From: Lamellibrachia columna
Lineage: Eukaryota; Annelida; Polychaeta; Sabellida; Siboglinidae
Length of the DNA stretch: 64,000 nucleotides
Direction of reading: 5' to 3'
NCBI GenBank assembly: GCA_963662155.1
Contig: OY759271.1
Location: 19,313,229-19,377,228 of the forward strand
Within the stretch, counting starts at the first letter, position 1. Every line of letters starts with the position of its first letter. Below are positions 45,420 to 56,939 of this stretch, in pieces. The position numbers and the translations under genes were made by a program. The notes below the pieces were generated by a model that worked only from the letters and a program-made list of their open reading frames with translations, made no database searches and was not told where the DNA came from.

Positions 45420-48400
45420 AAACCAAACAGCAGAATCAAAACCAGAGCAGGTCGGATCGTGAATATCCCACCAAACCAAACCAAACCTAGTAAACCAAAA
45501 CTCAACTTCAAAAAAAGAAGACACTTGTAAATATTTACACATCATTATTCTTAAAAATGTAATGGAGACTTTTCCACTGAAAGTATACTTTCCGTTGAAA
45601 AAATGCACAATGCCTAAGAACAAATTTACACAACTTGAAATTCTTATATTGGAGGAAGATCCAGACATTATAGCCATTACTGAAACATGGTTATCCTCAG
45701 ACATTGCTGACTCAGAATTCACACCACTGCATTATACATGCTATAGAAAAGACTGAAGAATAAATTTTACACGACAGTGGAAGATAGGGGAGGGGTGCTA
45801 CTATTAATAAAAGATTGATTGATTGATTGATTGTTAATTTAGATCCAACAATGTTAAGAAATTGTACCACATGGGTACAACACATGTGGATGTACATATA
45901 TATACATATAATTTAAACACAACATTATTTATACCTCGCAATACAGATGTAGAAATCTCATGGGTTACAATATACAATGTCAAGTTGGAAAATGTCATAG
46001 GTCAGAAGAGGATCAGGAACACATGTTACAAAAGATAAACATTTTAATAAATACAATAGAAAATTTTAATTGTCTCCTTCTTGGCGATTTTTATTTTAGA
46101 TATATAGAGATTGGTCCAAAGGGGAGGGAAACAGCCAACTAGAGAAAAGTTTAATTCATACTCTTAATGAAATTTTTTTTGTTCAAATGATTGATAAACC
46201 AACTAGAGGTAATAACATCCTCAACCTTGTATGCATTTCAGACCCCAGTTGTACAGATATATTCAAAGTAGAGGAAAGCTTTGCTCTGAGCGATCAAATA
46301 AATATAAAGGTAATACTAAGATGTCCAGTTGTTCGAATAACATCACAATCCAGACAAATTTAGTTCTACTCAAAAGCTAATTATGAGGCAATAAACAAAG
46401 AAATAAAAAACATAGATTGGACCAAAGAATACAATAATAAATCTATGACTGAAATGTATCAAGCACTGTTATTCCCAACTAGTGAAGAATCATGTCCCAT
46501 TCAAATAGTTCAAGCAGGGATCAAGAGTAAAGCCTCCATGGGTAAGATACAAATCTATGCAAAAGGCAAAAAAGTAAACGTGCTAAACAAGTAGTGGCAA
46601 ACAAAGTTGGCTTTCAGTCGATAATATAATGTATGAATTAGAAAAAGGAAAAAAAAGACTGTCTTAAAGGAGGCAAAATTGCACTATGAAGAAAAAGTTG
46701 GTTGACCAAATAAATGTAAATGATGAAAGATTCTGGAACTACACTAAACATTTTACCAAATCATCATCAACAATTATTGATCGTAACTTTGAAGGAAAAA
46801 ACTTCTCAGATGATCAAACTAAAGCAAATATATTAAACAACTATTTCATATCTGTTCTTATGGATGAACCACAATTACTGCACTATCTAACAACTTTAGA
46901 TACCGATATAAAATGTACACTATACAATTTAGAAATTTCACCCACTGAAGTATGGACCAAGTTAACAAAACTGAAACCAGACTAATCTATTCTTCCAGAC
47001 TTATTACATGTAAATATTTTAAGAAATTGCTTTGATTTTTATATTCCTCTAACCGACATATTTAATAAATCCATACAAACAATTGAAATACCACAGGATT
47101 GGAGTAATGCAAATGTAACACCAATCCACAAAGAAGGTCAATGAATCAAGTGCAACAATTACAGACAAGTGTCACTCTCACCAGCCAAGTGATTAAACTA
47201 CTAGAAAAAATAATACAACACAATTTGCTTAAACTACCTGACACAAACATCATTGTGACCAACCTGGTTTCCCAAAAAAATGTCATGCATTACTCACCTA
47301 TTAGAATGTCTACAAGACAGTCAAGACTGGACAGTAAATACAGATAACAGTTTCTGAAAGTGATGTAATTTACTTAGATTTGTCAAAGGCCTTGGATACT
47401 GTACCTCATAAATGATTGATTTATAAATTAAGACAGTGTGGTATTAAAGGCAAATTGCTATTATGGATACAATCTTTCCTAGCAGGTAGAAGACAGAGCG
47501 TGGTCCTAAGAAATGGTAATTCATGATGGAAAAATGTCAGAAGCAGGGTTCCTTCCACAAAGGCTCAATCCTAGGGCCATTACTATCTTTGTTATATGTA
47601 GATGATCTATCCGACTCAGTCAAGGCAATGGCCAAAATGTTTGCTGATGACACAAAACACAAATAATTAAGGTCTCATATATTTCTACATTAGCTGATTG
47701 TGAAACTCTCCAACATAATCTAAACAAACTTGCAGTTTGGCCAAAAAAACTTTGCTATTAAACTTCAATGCCAATAAATGTGTAGTTCTCAAAATAAGCC
47801 TCAATTATGCATGCACATTAAATGGCGAAATCCTAGAAGTTGTTGAAGAACAACAAATCTAGGAATCACCATATGCGTAAACGTAAAACCAAGCACCCAC
47901 ATAAAATATATTACAACTAAGGCAAATCAATACAGGACTAATCGGAAAAGGTAATAAAGACCTTATATGAAACAAGGATATGGCCAGTGCTGGAATATGC
48001 ATCGCCAGCTTGGAACCCTTTATATAGAAAGAACACAGATGAATTAGAGAAAGTTCAGAAGAAAACGCTAAAACTCAACATACCACCTATCGAATCAGTT
48101 CCTTTGGAACAGAGAAGAATTGATACGGACCTCTGTAAATCTGAACACCTTCAAGAAGAATTTGAGGTATCTAGCCACTGGTTGAAAGAGACTATACAAC
48201 CGAGTATACAAATTAAGTAAGTATACAAGTAAGTATTGGAACGTTACCCAAAAATAAGCACAATCCATTCCAAATATGTGTTTCAAAACGATCCATCAGA
48301 GAACGCCTCTGGAATAGACGGAACCATGATGCTGATTTTTGGGTGGGTTTGGCCAACTTGAGGAGTCAGAACTCGGGCGGGTTTGGCCGACTTGAGTTCT

Positions 48401-48430
48401 AATGGGCATTACGGTCGAGTTGACCGAATT
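45420..48430 (+). mobile_element. CR1-like LINE, copy C (inverted partner of B)
   Basis: Plus-strand copy beginning in the ORF1/ORF2 linker (AACCAAACAGCAGAATC) and running through the endonuclease (FTQLEILILEEDPDIIAITE, GDFYFRYIE), the KKLVDQINVNDERFWNYTKH segment, RT (SLTSQVIKLLEKII, MFADDTKHK) and the C-terminus (LEYASPAWNPLYRKNTDELE). The 3' tail has AAGTAAGTATACAAGTAAGT. The tail is followed by GGGTTTGGCCAACTTGAG and GGGTTTGGCCGACTTGAG, a tandem pair present after copies A to E. Many stops are shared with B. Confidence 0.9.
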
Positions 48431-48434
48431 CAGT

Positions 48435-49160
48435 GATCCCATGAACGGTCAATGTTATCAGGACACATATTCGTATCATCTGCGTTTACTTGTTTGTTGA
48501 TTCTAAAGTAGCATAAAAGACATTCAAAGAATTCGTCACTGGTCTTCTCGTTTTCATCTGTAAGAACAAAGCTTAACTGCTCTTTGTTTCATATATTACA
48601 AATCCCATCAGTGCTGGTAGACTAACTTTTCTCGCATTTGGACGTGATATTTTGTTAGATCTACTCCTCTACGATGGCAGTAATTTCAATGTATATTATC
48701 TATATTATATTCCAAGCCTACATGGTATTATTGCTGTGTTGCCAAACTCGTGTCCAAAACCATAATATTATCGGCGTTATTCTCATCAGTGTCGAGATAT
48801 GTGGCTCTAGGGCGGTAGCTTCTGTGAAAAGGATTCAACATCGTACAACAAGGGCTTTTTTCCACAAAGGGTAATGTCCAGATGGGATTATGTCCAGATG
48901 GGATTATGTCCAGAGGGTATTTGTCCGAGGTGGTTATGTCCGGTTACTCTGAAAGACACCCCACTTCAATGATAGATCAAGTTCAGTTCAACTAATTAAA
49001 GTTACTTGTTATGCTGGTATGTTAGGTTGTTTGTAATATTATTATTATTGTTATTATTACAGTGCAGTGATATAGTCACTCACTTTTGTGAATTTCGTAG
49101 TGATGTTTAGAATGTTGCACATTCTATGGAGAGAATGTGCAACATAGAGAAAACAGCAGG
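48435..49160. repeat. Repeat R1, inverted copy after LINE copy C
   Basis: Reverse complement of 41,690-42,420, including the ~16-bp tandem run (GATGGGATTATGTCCA) near 48,877-48,912 and the hairpin at 49,112-49,145. Confidence 0.88.
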
Positions 49161-49349
49161 AAAGGAATTGTGGTGTTTAACATTATCAGTTTATGTTTAT
49201 CTTATAATGTGCTTATATTGATAGAAAATGGAACCTTTGTGTAGAAATCATACTTAGTTAAGTACAGATTGTTGGGAAGCCAGCCACTGGCCATGTCCTG
49301 TCTAAAAAAGTGTCTGGAGTTGCATTCCTTAATTATTTAACATACTATT

Positions 49350-50056
49350 TACCATATTTATTGCCTTAGCAAATGCACCTGTAGACGACGATGTCACAGC
49401 CAGCTGTGTGACTTGCAAAAGAACGTTTGTAAGCATGGACCATATTGTAAATGCGAAAGATGTAGATGTTGGACATACCTGCGATGTGCTGGGATGTCCG
49501 ATGAGGTATATAACTATGTAGGAAAGCCCACAATATGGGTGTGTCAAAATGACAAATGTAAAGTGGCTGCAATGTTAGTTGTTGCAGCAGTCATAGAAAC
49601 AGGGCAAGGGATGCAGTGCATTTCTAGAAAAAAATCGGCTGGAGCAAGGAAGAAAGCAAATAGAACTAAAGCCAACAAAGTGATGGTCGACTTACTAGCA
49701 GTAGAAGCAGAAAGCTTTAGAGGACAAAGTAACCAGCCTAGCAATGGACATGTAAAAAATAAACCAAACAATTTACATGGTCAGGGACGAATCCCTAGAA
49801 AAAACCAAAGGCAAAAATATAGTGGTAAGAGGCCTTCCAGAAAACAACGAAAAGGAGGATCAAGATCTAGCCAGTGAGATGTTCAGACATAGGATGTCAC
49901 CAGATCGAAGTTACAAGCACAATGAGACTTGGTAGGAAAGAAAGGGAACCAAAAATGAGACCCCTCTCAGTCACACTAAAAATCAATAATGAAATACTGA
50001 GAAAATCTGTAAATGTGAGACAGGTCAAAACAGAATTGTACAATCCAAAAACAGTC
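49350..50056 (+). pseudogene. CR1-like LINE copy D, ORF1 remnant
   Basis: Contains the same PHD-like finger (CVTCKRTFVSMDHIV / CWTYLRCAGMSDEV / WVCQNDKC) with the same one-base deletion as copy A, the basic region ending GGSRSSQ and a stop, then MRLGRKEREPKMRPLSVTLK. It is truncated at the duplication junction (PKTV, then the RT 3' half). The shared lesion shows descent from A-type sequence. Confidence 0.82.
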
Positions 50057-51060
50057 AAGACAGTGTGGTATTAAAGGCAAATTGCTATTATGGATACAAT
50101 CTTTCCTAGCAGGTAGAAGACAGAGCGTGGTCCTAAGAAATGGTAATTCATGATGGAAAAATGTCAGAAGCAGGGTTCCTTCCACAAAGGCTCAATCCTA
50201 GGGCCATTACTATCTTTGTTATATGTAGATGATCTATCCGACTCAGTTAAGGCAATGGCCAAAATGTTTGCTGATGACACAAAACACAAATAATTAAGGT
50301 CTCATATATTTCTACATTAGCTGATTGTGAAACTCTCCAACATAATCTAAACAAACTTGCAGTTTGGCCAAAAAAACTTTGCTATTAAACTTCAATGCCA
50401 ATAAATGTGTAGTTCTCAAAATAAGCCTCAATTATGCATGCACATTAAATGGCGAAATCCTAGAAGTTGTTGAAGAACAACAAATCTAGGAATCACCATA
50501 TGCGTAAACGTAAAACCAAGCACCCACATAAAATATATTACAACTAAGGCAAATCAATACAGGACTAATCGGAAAAGGTAATAAAGACCTTATATGAAAC
50601 AAGGATATGGCCAGTGCTGGAATATGCATCGCCAGCTTGGAACCCTTTATATAGAAAGAACACAGATGAATTAGAGAAAGTTCAGAAGAAAACACTAAAA
50701 CTCAACATACCACCTATCGAATCAGTTCCTTTGGAACAGAGAAGAATTGATACGGACCTCTGTAAATCTGAACACCTTCAAGAATTTGAGGTGTCTAGCC
50801 ACTGGTTGAGAGAGACTATACAACCGAGTATACAAATTAAGTAAGTATACAAGTAAGTATTGGAACGTTACCCAAAAATAAGCACAATCCATTCCAAATA
50901 TGTGTTTCAAAACGATCCATCAGAGAACGCCTCTGGAATAGACGGAACCATGATGCTGATTTTTGGGTGGGTTTGGCCAACTTGAGGAGTCAGAACTCGG
51001 GCGGGTTTGGCCGACTTGAGTTCTAATGGGCATTACGGTCGAGTTGACCGAATTCAGTGA
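50057..51060 (+). pseudogene. CR1-like LINE copy D, RT C-terminal half
   Basis: Begins AAGACAGTGTGGTATTAAAG, corresponding to 47,431 in copy C. It includes MFADDTKHK and the LEYASPAWNPLYRKNTDELE / EQRRIDTDLCKSEHLQEFEV region (50,614-50,844), then the AAGTAAGTAT tail. It is fused head-on to the ORF1 start by the tandem duplication; endonuclease and RT N-terminus are missing. Confidence 0.85.
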
Positions 51061-51785
51061 TCCCATGAACGGTCAATGTTATCAGGACACATATTCGTAT
51101 CATCTGCGTTTACTTGTTTGTTGATTCTAAAGTAGCATAAAAGACATTCAAAGAATTCGTCACTGGTCTTCTCGTTTTCATCTGTAAGAACAAAGCTTAA
51201 CTGCTCTTTGTTTCATATATTACAAATCCCATCAGTGCTGGTAGACTAACTTTTCTCGCATTTGGACGTGATATTTTGTTAGATCTACTCCTCTACGATT
51301 GCAGTAATTTCAATGTATATTATCTATATTATATTCCAAGCCTACATGGTATTATTGCTGTGTTGCCAAACTCGTGTCCAAAACCATAATATTATCGGCG
51401 TTATTCTCATCAGTGTCGAGATATGTGGCTCTAGGGCGGTAGCTTCTGTGAAAAGGATTCAACATCGTACAACAAGGGCTTTTTTCCACAAAGGGTAATG
51501 TCCAGATGGGATTATGTCCAGATGGGATTATGTCCAGAGGGTATTTGTCCGAGGTGGTTATGTCCGGTTACTCTGAAAGACACCCCACTTCAATGATAGA
51601 TCAAGTTCAGTTCAACTAATTAAAGTTACTTGTTATGCTGGTATGTTAGGTTGTTTGTAATATTATTATTATTGTTATTATTACAGTGCAGTGATATAGT
51701 CACTCACTTTTGTGAATTTCGTAGTGATGTTTAGAATGTTGCACATTCTATGGAGAGAATGTGCAACATAGAGAAAACAGCAGGA
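51060..51785. repeat. Repeat R1, second tandem copy
   Basis: Same as 48,435-49,160. A G-to-T change (CTCTACGATTGCAG) removes the first methionine of the R1 open frame. The hairpin is at 51,736-51,769. Confidence 0.88.
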
Positions 51786-51974
51786 AAGGAATTGTGGTGT
51801 TTAACATTATCAGTTTATGTTTATCTTATAATGTGCTTATATTGATAGAAAATGGAACCTTTGTGTAGAAATCATACTTAGTTAAGTGCAGATTGTTGGG
51901 AAGCCAGCCACTGGCCATGTCCTGTCTAAAAAAGTGTCTGGAGTTGCATTCCTTAATTATTTAACATACTATTT

Positions 51975-52680
51975 ACCATATTTATTGCCTTAGCAAATGC
52001 ACCTGTAGACGACGATGTCACAGCCAGCTGTGTGACTTGCAAAAGAACGTTTGTAAGCATGGACCATATTGTAAATGCGAAAGATGTAGATGTTGGACAT
52101 ACCTGCGATGTGCTGGGATGTCCGATGAGGTATATAACTATGTAGGAAAGCCCACAATATGGGTGTGTCAAAATGACAAATGTAAAGTGGCTGCAATGTT
52201 AGTTGTTGCAGCAGTCATAGAAACAGGGCAAGGGATGCAGTGCATTTCTAGAAAAAAATCGGCTGGAGCAAGGAAGAAAGCAAATGGAACTAAAGCCAAC
52301 AAAGTGATGGTCGACTTACTAGCAGTAGAAGCAGAAAGCTTTAGAGGACAAAGTAACCAGCCTAGCAATGGACATGTAAAAAATAAACCAAACAATTTAC
52401 ATGGTCAGGGACGAATCCCTAGAAAAAACCAAAGGCAAAAATATAGTGGTAAGAGGCCTTCCAGAAAACAACGAAAAGGAGGATCAAGATCTAGCCAGTG
52501 AGATGTTCAGACATAGGATGTCACCAGATCGAAGTTACAAGCACAATGAGACTTGGTAGGAAAGAAAGGGAACCAAAAATGAGACCCCTCTCAGTCACAC
52601 TAAAAATCAATAATGAAATACTGAGAAAATCTGTAAATGTGAGACAGGTCAAAACAGAATTGTACAATCCAAAAACAGTC
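51975..52680 (+). pseudogene. CR1-like LINE copy E, ORF1 remnant
   Basis: Near-identical to copy D at +2,624 bp, with the same finger frameshift, the same stop after GGSRSSQ and the same truncation junction. It has NGTKANK where D has NRTKANK, agreeing with copy A. Confidence 0.85.
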
Positions 52681-53680
52681 AAGACAGTGTGGTATTAAAG
52701 GCAAATTGCTATTATGGATACAATCTTTCCTAGCAGGTAGAAGACAGAGCGTGGTCCTAAGAAATGGTAATTCATGATGGAAAAATGTCAGAAGCAGGGT
52801 TCCTTCCACAAAGGCTCAATCCTAGGGCCATTACTATCTTTGTTATATGTAGATGATCTATCCGACTCAGTTAAGGCAATGGCCAAAATGTTTGCTGATG
52901 ACACAAAACACAAATAATTAAGGTCTCATATATTTCTACATTAGCTGATTGTGAAACTCTCCAACATAATCTAAACAAACTTGCAGTTTGGCCAAAAAAA
53001 CTTTGCTATTAAACTTCAATGCCAATAAATGTGTAGTTCTCAAAATAAGCCTCAATTATGCATGCACATTAAATGGCGAAATCCTAGAAGTTGTTGAAGA
53101 ACAACAAATCTAGGAATCACCATATGCGTAAACGTAAAACCAAGCACCCACATAAAATATATTACAACTAAGGCAAATCAATACAGGACTAATCGGAAAA
53201 GGTAATAAAGACCTTATATGAAACAAGGATATGGCCAGTGCTGGAATATGCATCGCCAGCTTGGAACCCTTTATATAGAAAGAACACAGATGAATTAGAG
53301 AAAGTTCAGAAGAAAACACTAAAACTCAACATACCACCTATCGAATCAGTTCCTTTGGAACAGAGAAGAATTGATACGGACCTCTGTAAATCTGAACACC
53401 TTCAAGAATTTGAGGTGTCTAGCCACTGGTTGAGAGAGACTATACAACCGAGTATACAAATTAAGTAAGTATACAAGTAAGTATTGGAACGTTACCCAAA
53501 AATACGCACAATCCATTCCAAATATGTGTTTCAAAACGATCCATCAGAGAACGCCTCTGGAATAGACGGAACCATGATGCTGATTTTTGGGTGGGTTTGG
53601 CCAACTTGAGTCAGAACTCGGGCGGATTTGGCCGACTTGAGTTCTAATGGGCATTACGGTCGAGTTGACCGAATTCAGTG
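52681..53680 (+). pseudogene. CR1-like LINE copy E, RT C-terminal half
   Basis: Copy of 50,057-51,060, containing MFADDTKHK and LEYASPAWNPLYRKNTDELE (53,238-53,468). The 3' flank lacks a few bases (CAACTTGAGTCAGAAC, where D has CTTGAGGAGTCAG). Confidence 0.85.
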
Positions 53681-53689
53681 ATCCCACGA

Positions 53690-54405
53690 ACGGTCAATGT
53701 TATCAGGACACATATTCGTATCATCTGCGTTTACTTGTTTGTTGATTCTAAAGTAGCATAAAAGACATTCAAAGAATTCGTCACTGGTCTTCTCGTTTTC
53801 ATCTGTAAGAACAAAGCTTTACTGCTCTTTGTTTCATATATTACAAATCCCATCAGTGCTGGTAGTATAATTTTTCTCGCATTTGGACGTGATATTTTGT
53901 TAGATCTACTCCTCTACGATGGCAGTAATTTCAATGTATATTATCTATATTATATTCCAAGCCTACATGGTATTATTGCTGTGTTGCCAAACTCGTGTCC
54001 GAAACCATAATATTATCGGCGTTATTCTCATCAGTGTCGAGATATGTGGCTCTAGGGCGGTAGCTTCTGTGAAAAGGATTCAACATCGTACAACAGGGCT
54101 TTTTTCCACAAAGGGTAATGTCCAGATGGGATTATGTCCAGATGGGATTATGTCCAGAGGGTATTTGTCCGAGGTGGTTATGTCCGGTTACTCTGAAAGA
54201 CACCCCATTTCAATGACAGATCAAGTTCAGTTCAACTAATTAAAGTTACTTGTTATGCTGGTATGTTAGGTTGTTTGTAATATTATTATTATTGTTATTA
54301 TTACAGTGCAGTGATATAGTCACTCACTTTTGTGAATTTCGTAGTGATGTTTAGAATGTTGCACATTCTATGGAGAGAATGTGCAACATAGAGAAAACAG
54401 CAGGA
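53690..54405. repeat. Repeat R1, third tandem copy
   Basis: R1 with the 106-codon frame open (53,919-54,239) and the hairpin at 54,356-54,389. Point differences (CTGGTAGTATAATTTTTC) set it apart from the other two, and it is closer to the 41,690 copy in places (GTGTCCGAAACC). Confidence 0.88.
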
Positions 54406-54599
54406 AAGGAATTGTGGTGTTTAACATTATCAGTTTATGTTTATCTTATAATGTGCTTATATTGATAGAAAATGGAACCTTTGTGTAGAAATCATACTTA
54501 GTTAAGTGCAGATTGTTGGGAAGCCAGCCACTGGCCATGTCCTGTCTAAAAAAGTGTATGGAGATGCATTCCTAAATTATTTATTATATTTATTGCCTT

Positions 54600-55530
54600 A
54601 GCAAATGCACCTGTAGACGACGATGTCACAGCCAGCTGTGTGACTTGCAAAAGAACGTTTGTAAGCATGGACCATATTGTCAAATGCAAAAGATGTAGAT
54701 GTTGTAGATGTAGATGTAAGAGGCCTTCCAGAAAACAACGAAAAGGAGGATCAAGATCTAGCCAGTGAGATGTTCAGACATAGGATGTCACCAGATCGAA
54801 ATTACAAGCACAATGAGACTTGGTAGGAAAGAAAGTGAACCAAAAATGAGACCTCTCAGAGTCACACTAAAAATCATTAATGAAATACTGAGAAAATCTG
54901 TAAATGTGAGATAGGTCAAAACAGAATTGTACAATCCAAAAACAGTCTTCATCATTCCAGACCAAACCAAACTACAAAACAATCTAGTAAGAGAAGCTGA
55001 CATCGCTTTGTGGGCTCAGACCAAAAAAAAACAAACAGCAGAATCAAAACCAGAGCAGGTCGGATAGTGAATATCCCACCAAACCAAACCAAACCAAACC
55101 TAGTAAACCAAAAATCAACTTCACAAAAGAAGACATTTGTAAATATTTACACAGCATTATTCTTAAAAATGGAAAGGAGATTTTTCTGCTGAAAATATAC
55201 TCTTTTAATGCAAAATGCCTAAGAAGCAAATTTACATAACTTTAAATTCTTATATCGGATGAAGATCCAGACATTATAGCTATTACTGAAACATGGTTAT
55301 CCTTAAACCCGACTCAGAATTCACACCACTGCATTAGAAACAGGCACAATAGGCACATACAGAGTGGAGGATGCGTAAACATAAAACAAGCATCCACATT
55401 AAATATATTACAACTAAGGCAAATCAGTATATATATTTTGAAAGTAGATCGAAAAATAAAGACCTTATATGAGAAACAATGATACGACCAATTCTTGAAT
55501 ATGCATCGTCAGCTTGGAACTCAACCTCAG
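54600..55530 (+). pseudogene. CR1-like LINE copy F, internally deleted
   Basis: Begins with the ORF1 finger, retaining the base lost in A, D and E (CATATTGTCAAATGCAAAAG), but about 357 bp between the finger and the basic tail are gone, with a local GATGTAGATGTTGTAGATGT duplication at the join. The RRM-like core (MRPLRVTLK) and linker (VREADIALWAQTKKKQTAE) follow, then the endonuclease start with FNAKCLRSKF and WLSLNPTQNSHHC-type decay. After about 55,330 only scraps of the 3' part remain (AAGACCTTATATGAGAAACA ... CTTGAATATGCATCGTCAGC). Confidence 0.82.
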
Positions 55531-56808
55531 GTGGCTGGCTGGCTAGCTGAAACTATATGCGGGCTTCAGGGCAACATAGACACAGCTTGTGTGGTGAATT
55601 TCGACACCCAAATTATTGGCATCTATAATTAACTATATTATAATCAGACAACGCGACATCTAAGAAGCCAAATATGCCTCAATATACAACGCAGCAGCAC
55701 CAATGTAGTGCAAAAACTGCGGAAAAGATTATACAAAACTCAGAAGCTCCCCAGATAGAGGTCTTTCAAAATATGCATGAACAGCGTTCAGCAATGGTTT
55801 TTCTGTGAACCTGCCAGAGCCGACTCCATTTTCAAACAGGTAATAAGTCCAGATATGTCATTTCTATGAAATCTACAATTTTCCATTAGGGCATAAAATG
55901 AATCAGCTGACATAAACGTATGCCTTTTTCGAGGTATTTTAACGTGATAGTTTCAGGCACTCTTGGTCGGTTGACCTCAACAACCATAGCAATGAACAGA
56001 ACCCATTTTTTATTTGGACTCCACAGTTATCTGTCCAGAAATAAAAAATTTTGCTGTCACAAATATTTTGGCAGCCTCATTGCTTTAACGTAACTACTTG
56101 CCAGATCCTCTGCATTCCGACCACTCATTGTCTCATGCGAGATGACACCAACTGCCTTACCTCGCCGTTTTTCACCCGGAAAAAAGCGCACGTCTTTACA
56201 CGAAAGAAGCCGAGGGAGCGTAATGACTTACTGCATATCCACTAAGAAATATTTACTTACTTGTCATTGTCAACTTAATATATTTCTCTACCCAAAGCCT
56301 GTATTGTTTTTGTGCACAGCAATATCTTTTACACTTGTCACAAGTAGTGCGTTTCTCCTCGTTATTGTGTGTATCGTTGTTCAAAACCTAAACACTTCAC
56401 ATTCTTCTTCCCCAAGTTTTACGAAGCTAATTTTTTAATCAACGACATCTGATAAGTGATCTGGGTATTTGCCTTTGAAATCATCATACATCTCCCGAAT
56501 AGACAGTTATTATTTTATCTGCCGAGTTTAAAAAGAACCAGCTCCCAAGCAGAGTACAATTCATACTATTGTAAATGAAGACTCTACGTCGATCATTTAG
56601 TCTCTCTCCAGACATTCGTTTACACGAACAGGGCGGGAGCATGGCCTTGAAGATTCTTCGGTACCTTTGTGTTTCTTTTGTCTATAGATTACCTCTGTAG
56701 GTTGTACTTTATGTCTTTGACTTGGAGCATCCCTGTTTCGAGTCACATCATGGTTCACTTACTCTTCACGTATGTCGACGTCAGGATCTGCGATAACTCT
56801 GCGGTAAC
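55531..56808. other. Stretch without recognisable gene
   Basis: Several short open frames (up to 98 codons) show no familiar motif. The GAAATCATCATACATCTCCC word near 56,476 resembles 27,460. GC is slightly higher around 56,150-56,220 and 56,640-56,800, which could be decayed exon sequence, but I cannot support a call. Confidence 0.4.
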
Positions 56809-56847
56809 TGGGTGTTCAGCCATTTCAGTGAAATGGCTGAACACCCA
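56809..56847. repeat. Perfect hairpin, 19-bp arms, 1-nt centre
   Basis: TGGGTGTTCAGCCATTTCA (56,809-56,827) and its exact complement (56,829-56,847) flank a single G. Same geometry as 25,870-25,942. Confidence 0.92.
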
Positions 56848-56939
56848 ACCAACGTATAAAATGACCTGACGGTGAAATGATAATAGGAAGCAAGTCCTTT
56901 ATAAAAAAATTTTGCAAAATATGTTTTAAGCAAAACAGA

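Larger units (their letters stand above)
40805..50056. repeat. ~9.2-kb palindrome of LINE/R1 sequence
   Basis: Sequence from about 40,805 to 45,412 (start of copy A, R1, copy B) recurs in reverse complement from 45,460 to about 50,056 (copy C, R1, start of copy D). The 47-bp centre (45,413-45,459) belongs to the plus-strand copy. The two breakpoints where symmetry ends (CAATCCAAAAACAGTC on both sides) are equidistant from the centre to within small indels. By eye the arms are near-identical, so the inversion is recent. Confidence 0.88.
47431..54948 (+). repeat. 2.62-kb tandem triplication
   Basis: The unit consists of RT C-terminal half, 3' flank, R1 and ORF1 start. Unit boundaries are at AACAGTC|AAGACAGTGTGG: 47,431 (first, preceded by normal RT sequence), 50,057 and 52,681. 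The third unit ends at 54,948, where AAAAACAGTC continues into its normal partner TTCATCATTCCAG. Units 2 and 3 are offset by exactly 2,624 bp over most of their length and differ at only a few bases that I noticed (for example 49,265 versus 51,889). Confidence 0.92.

Noticed and set aside
45063..45722. 219-codon minus-strand open frame across the palindrome centre
   Set aside because: Its first half is antisense of copy C and its second half is sense of copy B; it exists only because of the inversion.
37660..49160. LTR retrotransposon with R1 as its long terminal repeats
   Set aside because: The internal sequence encodes an apurinic-type endonuclease and CR1-like RT without protease, integrase or RNase H of LTR elements, and R1 orientation relative to copies is explained by tandem arrangement.
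49329..52395. Minus-strand frames of 68-75 codons repeated in each tandem unit
   Set aside because: They are antisense shadows of the ORF1 remnants, repeated only because the unit is triplicated.
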